From assembly GCA_020744225.1 (NCBI GenBank), contig JAGMWG010000017.1, positions 1,116,001 through 1,180,000 of the forward strand: a stretch of DNA of 64,000 bases. Direction: 5' to 3'. Source of the DNA: Paraphoma chrysanthemicola. Its lineage: Eukaryota > Ascomycota > Dothideomycetes > Pleosporales > Phaeosphaeriaceae. The translations under genes were made by a program, and so were the position numbers. Each line of letters begins with the position of its first letter. Position 1 is the first letter of the stretch. Positions 55,343 to 64,000 of this stretch are shown in pieces. The notes under the pieces are model-generated. The model saw only the letters and a list, made by a program, of their open reading frames with translations. It was not told the DNA's origin and did no database searches.

Positions 55343-56562
55343 ATGGCTACGGTCGTTTTCAAATTCCCCCAGAGTTCACATGTGAGGCAGCTCCGTCAAC
55401 TCTTTTCAATGAGTTGGAGACCCAGCAAGTTCGGATTACACCGCGCACGCCACAAAGTGGCTTTCGTACCACCCCACCAATCACCCTCTCCTCCAAAGAA
55501 GCAGCAATGGCTTTAGCACGCGTGGTCGCCGCGCACAGCGGACACTGCTGGAAGGCTTCGAGGATCTGCTGTCAGGAGCAGTCGGACCACCAGAAGCCCA
55601 ACAATGGGTGAAGGAATTCTACAAGAAGATCGAGGGCGAAATCTTCACCGAAAGATTCGTCAATCGATCCTTCTTCCGGCGCTATCTGCGAGGAAGGCTC
55701 TGCGCCCTGCACTGTGAGGTGCACCTCACCAACTGGACTATCGACGCGCGTATCTGCGAGTTCATGCAAGACGGGGAGACGCCACAGCAGGTGGCCACTC
55801 GTCTTGCAAACCGACAGGCTTACCTGCAGGCCGTCAACGACCTCCAAGATCTTTGGCGGCGATTCTACGCCGAAGGCCACAAGTGGGCGGTGGCAGACGT
55901 TGCCAAAGCCACGGGCTTCGCGCTCGTTCGTGCCAGGCGCCAGCGGGACCAATGTCGGAGTCTACAAGCACAGCCTCCTGCTCTCCGCATCAACGTGGCG
56001 ACGCTCAACAATGCCGCCCAAGCCGAGCAGGCGAAGTTGTTGCCGATAGACGTTCGCCCGCAAGCTCAACGCCTGGCATACTGGCGCGACTCCTTCTCGC
56101 GAGACATGCTCGCATCACACCTCGAGAGCTCACGGCATGTGGTGGACGTTCGGTAAGTCTTCCATGTCTTCGTCCGCGAGAAGGTCAGGATTTTGCTGAT
56201 CTGATATAGTCGTCTCACTCTCGACGCAGAGCCCGAGAATCCACCAGTTGCTGGACAGGGCCGCATCCCTCCCTACTCGTCCATGTGGAGCAACCACTGG
56301 GCAGTAGCTTGTGACGTGGTGTCTCGGCTGGTGACTGGCCTTCAGGAGGCGTACAGGCGCGAGTTCCTCCTCGCGGATCCCCGTATTCGTCTCAACGCCG
56401 AACGATCTTGGCAAGACTTCTCGAGAGGCGTATGCGAAAGTCCGGCGACTTCATGAAAAACTGGGCATGGACGACGAAGATCAGTTTGGAGATGGGCAGC
56501 ACACGCCAATCATCCGACATACGGCTCAGGGCGTCGAGAGACGTACCCGGAACAAGTCATGA
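55343..56562 (+). pseudogene. Unrecognised gene with several frameshifts
   Basis: Natural-looking protein runs through three frames. From ATG 55343 the frame shifts in a CCCCC run at about 55370, continues as APSTLFNELETQQVRITPRT and SSKEAAMALARVV, shifts again near 55545, then runs as QRTLLEGFEDLL and EFYKKIEGEIFTERF to a good intron (56153-56209, GTAAGT donor, phase 2). After the intron it reads IPPYSSMWSNHWAVACDVV and shifts again near 56430 to EAYAKVRRLHEKLGM, ending at TGA 56560. Each shift is one base. The protein is helical and charged without a domain I can name. Either the gene is decayed or the assembly contains small indels; the first shift is in a homopolymer. Confidence 0.5.
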
Positions 56563-56784
56563 AAGAACGTCGCCTGGCATTGCTAGAAGCGTTTTCCGAC
56601 TAGATCAAGGGCACGAACGTTCACAGCCGTGACAACGCCGTTGCGGCTGGCGGCAGCAGCGGCACCTTCTCCTGCTTGTGGGGCGGCGCGCTGGCAACGA
56701 GGAAGCATCTCATGGTAGGTAGAAGGAGGTGTGTCGATATATCGGCGGAGAGTGCTGATCGACTTGTTGGAAGCTAAATATATT

Positions 56785-56845
56785 TGGCCGTGAGCTTTTG
56801 CTATCTGGCCGTGAGCTTGTGCTATTCGGCCGCTATTCGGCCGTG
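56785..56845 (+). repeat. Degenerate 21-nt direct repeat
   Basis: TGGCCGTGAGCTTTTGCTAT at 56785 recurs at 56806 with one change, and partial copies (CGGCCGCTATT, CGGCCGTGCAC) follow at about 56827 and 56838. Confidence 0.7.
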
Positions 56846-56995
56846 CACTCTGTGTAGAGGTGCAATAAAGAATCACTACACCCATTCAATCTTGGTTTCA
56901 TAGACTGGATGCATTTACTTGCTACTAAAGATTTGTTCTTATGGTCGCTTGGATGTATTTACTGATTTATTAGTGTTATACTGCGCGTGTAGAAT

Positions 56996-57059
56996 AACGT
57001 AAACGCGTCTAGGAGGTGTTGAGGCTCAACGTAAATGCGTCTAGGAAGTGTTGAGGCTA
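56996..57059 (+). repeat. Two-copy 32-nt direct repeat
   Basis: AACGTAAACGCGTCTAGGAG at 56996 recurs at 57028 as AACGTAAATGCGTCTAGGAA. Both copies end in GTGTTGAGGCT. Confidence 0.75.
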
Positions 57060-57464
57060 ACCAGCCGGCTGAATAGCAAAATCACACGGCAGAATATATC
57101 TTGCCTTGTTGAATATGACCTGTGGGCTTCTAGCGATTAATAGTAAGGAAGGACACAAAAGGTGTTCTGTAGTTCCTCGCAGGCAGAAATTTACAAGGCC
57201 ATAGCGCGCGTAGGTGAATATGGTATGTATGTACCAATTAGAGAACACATCTACTAAGCACGAACCGTCAAACAACTTACATAAGCTATACGTCTACATC
57301 ATGCTACAACTATTCCTCCCCATCCTCCTGCTCGCCTGATCTCAAGACCCCTCCAACCCTTCCAATAAATATCCTTATTGTCGTCCTTCGCACCGGTACA
57401 TCGTTACCATCCTCCCCTCCCTCACTAGAACTCCCTACGTCTTCGCTATCCCCTTCATCCGTCA

Positions 57465-58130
57465 CTAGATTGCCCTCCTAAATTTTTGTTGTGGCCCACC
57501 ACGCAAATTTCGCGCCGCACGTTGCCGCGCTGCATGCGTAATTGGTACGTCCCACGGCCTTCTCCTACCCTCTCCAGGTCGCTCGTGCTCATGACCCGCT
57601 CGATCTTGATACAAAATCTGATCGTAAGAGTTTACATATGGTCCACCTGGTACGACTTGCTCTGGGCGCGTGTACACGCGCCTAATTGTAACCTCAGGAG
57701 CGATAGCTTGTTCCAGTGCTGGCGTAGGCGTAATCCTTGGTCGAGATTCTGGTTCCGGTGCGCTTTCACGTCTCCAGCGCGCAACGACTTCGCCCCAAGT
57801 CATGCGTCCAAGATGAACGCGAAGAGGTGCGGTCGGCAGTTGAGAAGCAGAATTCGTGGCTTCTGCCGGTGCGGCAGTTGGGCGGGAGAGCGGATTAGTG
57901 GGGGTGGTTTTTCCTCGATACGTGTTTTCGGGCGTGGTTTCTCCCGGACTGGAGGAGGAATCGTAAGGAATGCTTATTGCGAAATTTGATCGGAGGATTG
58001 ATTCTGGGCGTTCTTTGCCTGGAATGTGTCGAATAGCAGTGGTGTGAAAAGGTTGTGTAGGTCGATGAACCAAGACTTGCAGTTGAGTGTTGAGAACAAG
58101 AAGAAGCAGGACTAAGAATTAGACTCTCAT
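57465..58130 (-). pseudogene. Unrecognised protein gene with a stop at codon 4
   Basis: From ATG 58130 the minus strand reads MRV, then TAA (58121-58119), then continues open for 217 codons as FLVLLLLVLNTQLQVLVHR to the end at 57465. The residues just after the stop form a signal peptide or membrane anchor, so the ATG and the frame look authentic. The mature part is Pro/Thr-rich (PETPENT-like, SRPTAAPAEAT) and ends in an Arg-rich stretch with PGEGRRRPWDVPITHAARQ. No domain is recognised. The stop may be a nonsense mutation, a sequencing error or a sign that translation starts elsewhere (TTG/GTG codons only). Functional state uncertain. Confidence 0.45.
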
Positions 58131-58473
58131 GACGAGATTGTACGCGGAGAGCGAATATTCGTGAAGGCACATCGTCGAAGCGCTCATGTCAATGGCACAG
58201 CTTTCACAGCATCCTCACACACAACGACGAAGATGTGACAAGAACCTTCCGAGATCATCGAAGTCGAGTGTATTGACTGCTCGCACAACAAGCCTTGTTC
58301 GTATCACCATGCCTTGCGTTATGAGGCTGTATGTCTGTGAAGAGTCGAGAGAAGTATATAAAGTCTTTTCAACTATTCTTTGTATCCTCTGCATACTACC
58401 ACTGTAAGATACTAAATACTACAACGCCCCAAAACACCAAACCACGAACGAATTCTCAAAATATACATCCATC
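58131..58473. promoter_or_regulatory. Upstream region of the 68-aa protein with TATA box
   Basis: TATATAAA at 58355-58362 lies about 112 bp before ATG 58474. The rest shows no gene. Confidence 0.5.
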
Positions 58474-58680
58474 ATGTGCACAACATACTACATCTGGTGG
58501 AACGGCGGCTGCAACTGCACGACGCGCCATCTCCGAAAATGCTTGACTGCGCGGGCTACTGGGAAAAATTGCAGCGGTGGTGGACTTAGTGATGAACGGA
58601 AGCCAATCAGCCAGACGGGGAAATGCTGGTGGCATTGTTATACGGCTAGCGAGAGATATACTGGACCGGAGAAGTATTGA
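58474..58680 (+). CDS. Small cysteine-rich protein, 68 aa
   Basis: A single exon with ATG 58474 and TGA 58678. The product begins MCTTYYIWWNGGCNC and contains seven cysteines (C2, C13, C15, then RKC, KNC, GKC and WHC) together with a QTGKCWWHCY block near the end. There is no signal peptide. A TATA box (TATATAAA) lies 112 bp upstream, and the 5' leader is A/C-rich as in expressed fungal genes. Similar short proteins with a WWNG-C-x-C start and a GKC-x-WHC end seem familiar from dothideomycetes, but I cannot name a family. Metal binding is possible from the cysteine spacing; this is inference. Confidence 0.55.
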   Translation: MCTTYYIWWNGGCNCTTRHLRKCLTARATGKNCSGGGLSDERKPISQTGKCWWHCYTASERYTGPEKY

Positions 58681-59094
58681 TGGAAAAGGTAAGGATGAGG
58701 GTGTTCTTGCACGTAGATGGGTGATCGGGATGGTGGACTAGGTGCAGGCGGACTAGCGGGGGATGTATGATACTGCATTGCCTTATGTGATCCTGGGATA
58801 AGTGCTGGTGATTTGATTGTGAATTTGTCGTGATGCAGACTGAATAGTATACAGCCGAGCAGTGCAATGTATCGAATTACGCTGAGTGAGAGTGGCGCTT
58901 CGATCTAGTGCACGGCCAGCAGTACTGGCCGGTGAAGGTGCGGCGGCTTTGTCGAAAAGGCTTGTCAGATCTTTGTTTGGCTTGTGGTCTCTCTCTCACC
59001 GAGGTAGCAAACGTAGAGACGCGTTTTTGCCATAAAAGCCCGCGATTTTGTCAAGCCTAAGACAACCACACCTCCACAACGCGATCTGCAAGAC
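58681..59094. other. Intergenic, upstream of the SET gene
   Basis: CATAAAAG at about 59030 could serve as a TATA box for the gene at 59095. Nothing else is recognised. Confidence 0.4.
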
Positions 59095-60226
59095 ATGGCG
59101 ACTTCTGGTCCTACTCCTCGAGCTCCACGTATGTATGCTAGTGTAATGGCGAGATGAATCTCAGACTGATCGTGCGCGTAGCAAACGAGTACTATGAGGT
59201 CCGCACAATCCCAGACAAGGGATACGGCTGCTTCGCGTTGAAGCCGATCAAGCGCGGCACCCGCATCCTTGCGGAGGATCCACTACTCGTCGTTCCAATC
59301 GCCGAGTACCTGCATTCAGACATTCAGAAGGCCTTTGATGAGCTGTCACCGGAGCAGCAGAGAGTGTACTTCACCCTCCACTCGAACCATGGCCAGGACG
59401 CGAAGAATTGGCCTGGGCAGATCCACGAGTCCGTTCCATCGCTTGAGCGACAACGCATCACGGAGCAGCACAACGCGAGAGTCGGCAAGGAGCCCTCGCT
59501 CATCAGCATTTTCCAGACAAACTGCATGGAAATGAACAAGGGCGCGGCAATTTTCCCGAACGCAGCGCGCTTCAACCACAGTTGCAACCCGAACGCATGC
59601 TTCACGTGGAACGAGGCTATCGGTAAAGAGACGATCCACATCATGAACGATGTCAACGCGGGAGAGGAGATCACTCTGTCCTACTGCGACATGACCCACG
59701 AGAAGACATTGCGCGCGTACGAGCTGAAGCACTACGGCTTCGTCTGTGACTGTCGCGCCTGTGCCGGCGATGACAGTGCGGACGGCAGCTTCGCGGCGGA
59801 GAGTGCCGAGAAGAGGTTCAGATTGCAAGAGCTGGAGCGAGAGACGCGTTTCCTCAGAGGCAAGAGGCTTGAATATGGTGCCAAGCAAGGTGGCTTTGTG
59901 GAAAAGTTGCTGGAGATGGCGGCGCTGCACCAGAAGGAGGGCGATTATACCGCTCGCTTGGCCAACGTGTAAGTCAATGATCAGCATATGCAGCTGCGTC
60001 TTCGATGCGAGATTTACACATCAGGAAATTGACATGTTCTAGATTCCTCGACATTGCGCTCGTCTGTGAACTCAAGGACGACATCGGAATGGCAGCACGG
60101 GCGATCGCAAAGGCAGTCCAGGTCAAGAAAGACTGCCAGGGCCCTGATTTTCCAGACTTTTGCAGATACGACGAAGTGCTCCAGCGCATCGCTGCGAAGC
60201 TGGCGAAGCTTGGTGCAGCGGTTTAA
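59095..60226 (+). CDS. SET-domain protein (putative lysine methyltransferase), 334 aa
   Basis: Exons 59095-59128 (34 nt), 59182-59968 and 60043-60226 join across introns of 53 and 74 nt (phases 1 and 2), giving 335 codons. SET landmarks: GYGCFALKPIKRGTRILAEDP at residues 22-42; the cofactor-binding RFNHSCNPNACFTWN near 137-151; GEEITLSYCD near 166-175; and a post-SET cysteine cluster in GFVCDCRAC near 192-200. A C-terminal helical region follows, as in the SMYD/Set5-like class. Known role: transfer of methyl groups from S-adenosylmethionine to protein lysines; the target here is unknown. An intron inside the first codons separates a 12-residue Pro/Ser leader. Confidence 0.9.
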
Positions 60227-60985
60227 TGTGCCTGCCCAACCTGCGTGAGCCGGGCGGAAGCGTAGAGATGTGGTTGGGTTGGCGTCCAGGTTAAGGTCAT
60301 CTTCAGTCATGTGATATGAGGGATTAACAGTAGACAAAAGCAAATGGAAATGACACGCAAGGACTGCACGCAACGATGCCAGGTCACATTGATGTGAGTG
60401 GTGTGGAGTGGTGAAGTGGCGACTGCGCGTCCTGATTCGGCAGCCCTCGCTTAGCGGCAGAACCCTGTTGGACCCTGAGACACATTTGAAGCACCTCGGC
60501 CAGCAACTCCTTTGCGCCTCCACTTCACCGCCGCCGCCATCCAGCACGCAGACGTCACAGCTGAGACTGGTGATTAGAGAACAATGGCCACCACGCGTCG
60601 TGAATGGCTTCATCTCGGCCAATCAGCCCCTGAGCTGAATTCCAGCGGGAGCTAATGGCAAGTTTCGGGAGCCGCTGACGTAGCGCTGTACCTGCGTGAA
60701 GAGACTCTGAAACCTGTCGCGCATGTCGTGGCTATGCCTGAAAGAGATGCGCAGTTCTAATTCTCCGCTCGATTTCCACAACTTCCTATTTCTGCCAACG
60801 GCACAGTTGTCACGACCATTCACGCCTCAGCTGGTATGCACGGCGTTGCTTCGCCTCTTTGTAGCGATCGACGAACCACGAACGCTTTCTAGCTCCGGCA
60901 CAGCTGCTTCCCGCGCACCAGAGCGCGTACAAGAGAGCACGTTTCCCCTGCACTCAACCTTTGCTCCAAACCACATACAACCACC
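60227..60985. other. Intergenic, nothing recognised
   Basis: 3' flank of the SET gene and promoter side of the PRXL2-like gene. No gene is supported. Confidence 0.4.
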
Positions 60986-62079
60986 ATGGAGCCTTCAGAT
61001 GTTAGAACGACTGCTGCCGCACAGCCGCTGGCCGACACAGAGGCACCACAACACACCACAACCACACATCCACCCTCACCGCCGCCCTCAGTATCGACGG
61101 CTGGAGCTGAACCCACGGCAACCACAGCAGCGGATGCGCCAGATGTAACGACACCACCCTTCTCGCCCACCAGCCAAACGCCAGTCCTGCAGAAAGAGCA
61201 AGAGGAATTCGAGGGCACTCTTGACGTCAACGATGACCTGCCAACGGAGAAGGAACTGGCGCAAGTAGGAGACCTTTTGGTGCTGGACGACAAAGGCCAG
61301 AGTCGGCCCTTCAAGGAGCTGTACAACGCGCCACATGTTGCGCCACGCCAGCTGATCATCTTCATCCGACACTTCTTCTGCGGGGTGAGTACTGCGACTG
61401 CGACCGCGACAACAACAGAGAAACAGCAGCTGACTTGAGCCAGAACTGCCAGGAATACCTGCGCACCCTTTCATCCTCCATCACTCCCGACGCCCTCCTC
61501 ACGCTTCCGACACCCACCTTCATCACCGTCATCGGCTGCGGCAACCCTAACTTGATACCTATGTACCAAGAGGCCACCTCGTGTCCCTTCCCCATCTACG
61601 CCGACCCCACGCGCAAGCTGTATGATATCCTGGGCATGACGCGCACCCTCAACCTCGGCCCGAAGCCCGACTATATCCACACCCACCTGCTCATCAACTC
61701 GGTGCAGAGCATTTTCCAGAGCCTGGGAACTGGCAAGAACGCGCTGAAGGGCGGCGACTTCAAGCAAGTTGGCGGCGAATTTCTCTTCGAGAGCGGCGAG
61801 TGTACATGGGCGCACAGGATGAAGAACACGAGGGACCATGCAGAAGTCAGCAACCTGCGGGCCTTGATCGGCCTTGACGATACAAGACCGCCGATGAGGA
61901 AGAGGTGGAGTCACGGAATCAAGGATACAAGCAAAGAACGCAGGAGTCTAAGCTGGGGACGGCTGCGAAGCAAAAGCAAAGGCGCGAGAGAGCCAGAGAG
62001 AGACTCTACTCGAATGTCGACGCCTGAGAAAGTCATAGAGGAAGATCCGAAGAAGCTGGTCGGAAGTCCAACGGCGTAG
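60986..62079 (+). CDS. PRXL2/AhpC-TSA-like thioredoxin-fold protein, 344 aa
   Basis: Exon 60986-61384 and exon 61444-62079 join across a 59-nt phase-0 intron, giving 345 codons. Residues 1-75 form a Pro/Thr/Ala-rich disordered leader. The thioredoxin-like domain follows: LLVLDDKGQSRPFKELY, the LIIFIRHFFCGNC strand-loop with the CxxC-type site created exactly at the splice junction, FITVIGCGNPNLIPMYQEAT, PFPIYADPTRKLYDILGM, and GGEFLFESGECTWAHRMKN. This is the order seen in the AhpC-TSA_2/PRXL2 (AAED1) family. The C-terminal 80 residues are basic and Ser-rich. Redox activity is plausible, but fungal members are poorly characterised. Confidence 0.85.
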
Positions 62080-62702
62080 GGGAGAGTAGGGGAACAGGAC
62101 TCTGGTTGCTTTTGACAGGGTTGCATTGCCGGCGTTTTGATACCGGGCGTGATTCCGAGGTTATTCCGGACCCGTGTAGCGGCCTGCATTGGGAAAGAGC
62201 TTTTCCAGCCTGCAATTGATTACACGGCTATCTCTGCGTTGTCCAAATTGTGCCCGGCATGTGAGTCCCGTCACTCGTTCCGCTTCCTGTGTGCTCGTTC
62301 AGCTCTGCCACATGTGGAAATGGGTTCCGCAACGCGCCAAGGCTGTATAGCCCCCCACATTTGGTAAAGATGCCCCAATAGCGTCGCCAAACTGCGACCA
62401 ATTGTTAGCGGCGGACGTCTAGATTGGTGAAAATGCACCTTTCCCGAGCGTAGAGCGAACTTGAGCCTCAAAACGCGAGCCAGACGCGAAGTCGTTCAGG
62501 TATACCGAACAAGGGCCGCGAATGAGGGGCAGCGAGGGGCAGATGACGGTATTGTCGGAGCAACCCCACAACCCCCGATAAATACTGACGGAGCCGCACT
62601 CGCATGACAAGCTTGCCCTCCAACTTCGTTCTTCACCTATAAAAGCTAACGCTCTCTCCAAAGTTCCCAAGATCCTCAAGATACCCACTGATTTCTAGCA
62701 AT
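62080..62702. promoter_or_regulatory. Intergenic and promoter of formaldehyde dehydrogenase
   Basis: TATAAAAG at 62638-62645 lies about 60 bp before ATG 62703. The rest of the stretch shows no gene. Confidence 0.5.
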
Positions 62703-64000
62703 ATGCCTGCCGATACCGTAGGCAAGGTACGTCCCCTAGGAAGTCGCAATTTCTTTGAGCTTCAAACTGACGATTGAATCTTCAGACCATCACCTGCAAG
62801 GTACGTTTGCATCACAATTGCTCCGAAAGCTCGTCGTCGCGCTGTCTCCCGCTCCCATCTCGAGGTGTTACAACTGAGTCCTAGCTTGGCGTGCGGATCC
62901 GCAAAACGTGGGAACTGCCGAGATGGCACATGTTGACCAGGATGCGGAGCTCGCGGAAGACGGAATAAAAATGATGACATCGGGGTGACAATTGTATGAA
63001 ATCAGAGCTGACAGAATGGCAGGCTGCAGTCGCCTGGGAAGCGGGCAAGGACCTCTCGATTGAGGACGTTGAGGTCGCGCCACCAAAGGCACACGAGGTC
63101 CGCATTGAGATTTACTACACCGGTGTCTGCCATACCGGTACGTTTTCGAGATAACCTCGGTTCATCCCGGCACGCCTCTTTCCAGATGCGGCCAGGAACA
63201 CGTCGATTGGAGTCGGAACATCACACTGACCCGCTTAGATGCATACACACTATCTGGCAAGGACCCCGAGGGTGCCTTCCCTATCGTTCTCGGGCACGAG
63301 GGTGCTGGTATTGTCGAATCAGTCGGCGAGGGCGTCACAAATGTAAAGGTCGGCGATCACGTCGTTGCGCTTTAGTACGTCTGCAAACACCGATCTGCAA
63401 CAACACCACTAACGAGACCAGCACACCAGAATGCAAAGAGTGCAAGTTCTGCAAATCCGGTAAAACCAACCTGTGCGGCAAGATCCGAGCGACTCAGGGC
63501 AAGGGTGTCATGCCTGATGGCACTTCGCGCTTCAAGTGCAAGGGCAAGGACCTTCTCCACTTCATGGGCACATCCACATTCTCGCAATACACTGTTGTAG
63601 CAGACATTTCCGTTGTTGCCATCACCGAGAAGGCACCCATGGACCGCACTTGTCTGCTCGGCTGCGGTATCACCACCGGCTATGGCGCCGCCGTCATCAC
63701 CGCCGGACGGGGTGGTGTCGAGGAGGGCTCCAACATCGCCGTCTTTGGCGCTGGCTGTGTCGGTCTGTCCGTCATCCAAGGAGCAGCCAAGAACAAGGCC
63801 GGAAAGATCATCGTTGTGGATGTCAACGACGCAAAAGAGGAGTGGTCCAAGAAGTTTGGCGCCACCGACTTCGTCAACCCCACCAAGCTCGGTAGCCAGA
63901 GCATTCAAGAAAAGCTCATCGAAATGACCGACGGCGGATGCGACTACACCTTCGACTGCACGGGCAACGTCAACGTCATGCGCGCCGCTCTCGAGGCATG
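62703..64000 (+). CDS. SFA1: S-(hydroxymethyl)glutathione dehydrogenase (class III alcohol dehydrogenase), 5' part
   Basis: Exons 62703-62726 (24 nt), 62786-62800 (15 nt), 63023-63137, 63239-63374 and 63422 onward; phases 0, 0, 1 and 2 all close. The gene runs off the right edge. Zinc ADH marks: the catalytic cysteine in GVCHTDAY, GHEGAGIVESVGEGV with the zinc histidine, the structural zinc cluster CKECKFCKSGKTNLC, GCGITTGYGA, and the Rossmann stretch FGAGCVGLSVIQGA followed by VVDVND. The class III signature and high conservation identify the glutathione-dependent formaldehyde dehydrogenase, which oxidises S-hydroxymethylglutathione and reduces S-nitrosoglutathione using NAD(H) in the cytosol. 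The 15-nt exon 2 and the 222-nt intron 2 are unusual for this window. The last visible residues are RAALEA. Confidence 0.95.

Larger units (their letters stand above)
56563..57464. other. Intergenic with short tandem repeats
   Basis: This holds the 21-nt and 32-nt direct repeats listed separately. No gene is recognised. Confidence 0.45.

Noticed and set aside
59346..59987. 213-aa minus-strand ORF inside the SET gene
   Set aside because: Antisense to a spliced gene with clear SET motifs; no motif of its own.
63372..63908. 178-aa minus-strand ORF
   Set aside because: Antisense shadow of the formaldehyde dehydrogenase exon with GC-rich codons.

Overview
The window reads as nuclear chromosomal DNA of a filamentous ascomycete, most likely a dothideomycete of the Mycosphaerellales/Capnodiales type (inference from the gene families, not proven). 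Evidence: protein genes are interrupted by 46-60 nt introns with GTAAGT-like donors, CTRAY-like branch sites and AG acceptors whose phases close exactly; two dispersed 5S rRNA genes; and fungal-only families (HET domain, HET-NB-ARC-TPR receptor, DUF6590, siderophore MFS, Egh16-like surface protein, wax-synthase-like acyltransferase).

Layout. 1-1155: 3' end of a siderophore-type MFS transporter. 1405-2145: a degenerate array of 14- and 19-nt repeats. 2270-15501: a self/non-self recognition type block with a protein-kinase gene (in-frame stop), a decayed HET gene, an intact 759-aa HET gene flanked by a short inverted repeat, a second kinase copy (stop plus frameshift) and an intact 1067-aa HET-NB-ARC-TPR receptor. 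16284-24908: a small secreted protein found only after splicing, a wax-synthase-like membrane acyltransferase, a gene with two DUF6590 modules, and a short gene joining a STAND-type N-terminal domain directly to TPRs. 25036-30740: SDR oxidoreductase and FAD monooxygenase in divergent orientation, then a sugar transporter. 31818-36351: F-box protein and a cytochrome P450. 37169-40574: three BTB-like paralogs on the minus strand, one with two nonsense codons.

42083-54099: an unknown protein, a 7-TM protein, a histidine acid phosphatase, an amidase, an F-box-like protein and an Egh16-like secreted protein with a repetitive tail. 55343-58680: two damaged unrecognised genes and a 68-aa cysteine-rich protein. 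59095-64000: SET-domain protein, PRXL2/AhpC-TSA-like protein and the 5' part of glutathione-dependent formaldehyde dehydrogenase.

How the genes fit together. The strongest theme is the 2.3-25 kb interval, where HET, NB-ARC, TPR, STAND N-terminal and kinase modules recur in several arrangements and several copies are freshly broken. This is the birth-and-death pattern expected of allorecognition or innate-immunity loci. The SDR/FAD monooxygenase/transporter trio and the nearby P450 could be metabolic partners, but that is weak inference. The right end (SET, PRXL2-like, formaldehyde dehydrogenase) looks like ordinary core genome. Some single-base lesions fall in runs of five identical bases and could be sequencing errors; the nonsense codons cannot be explained that way.
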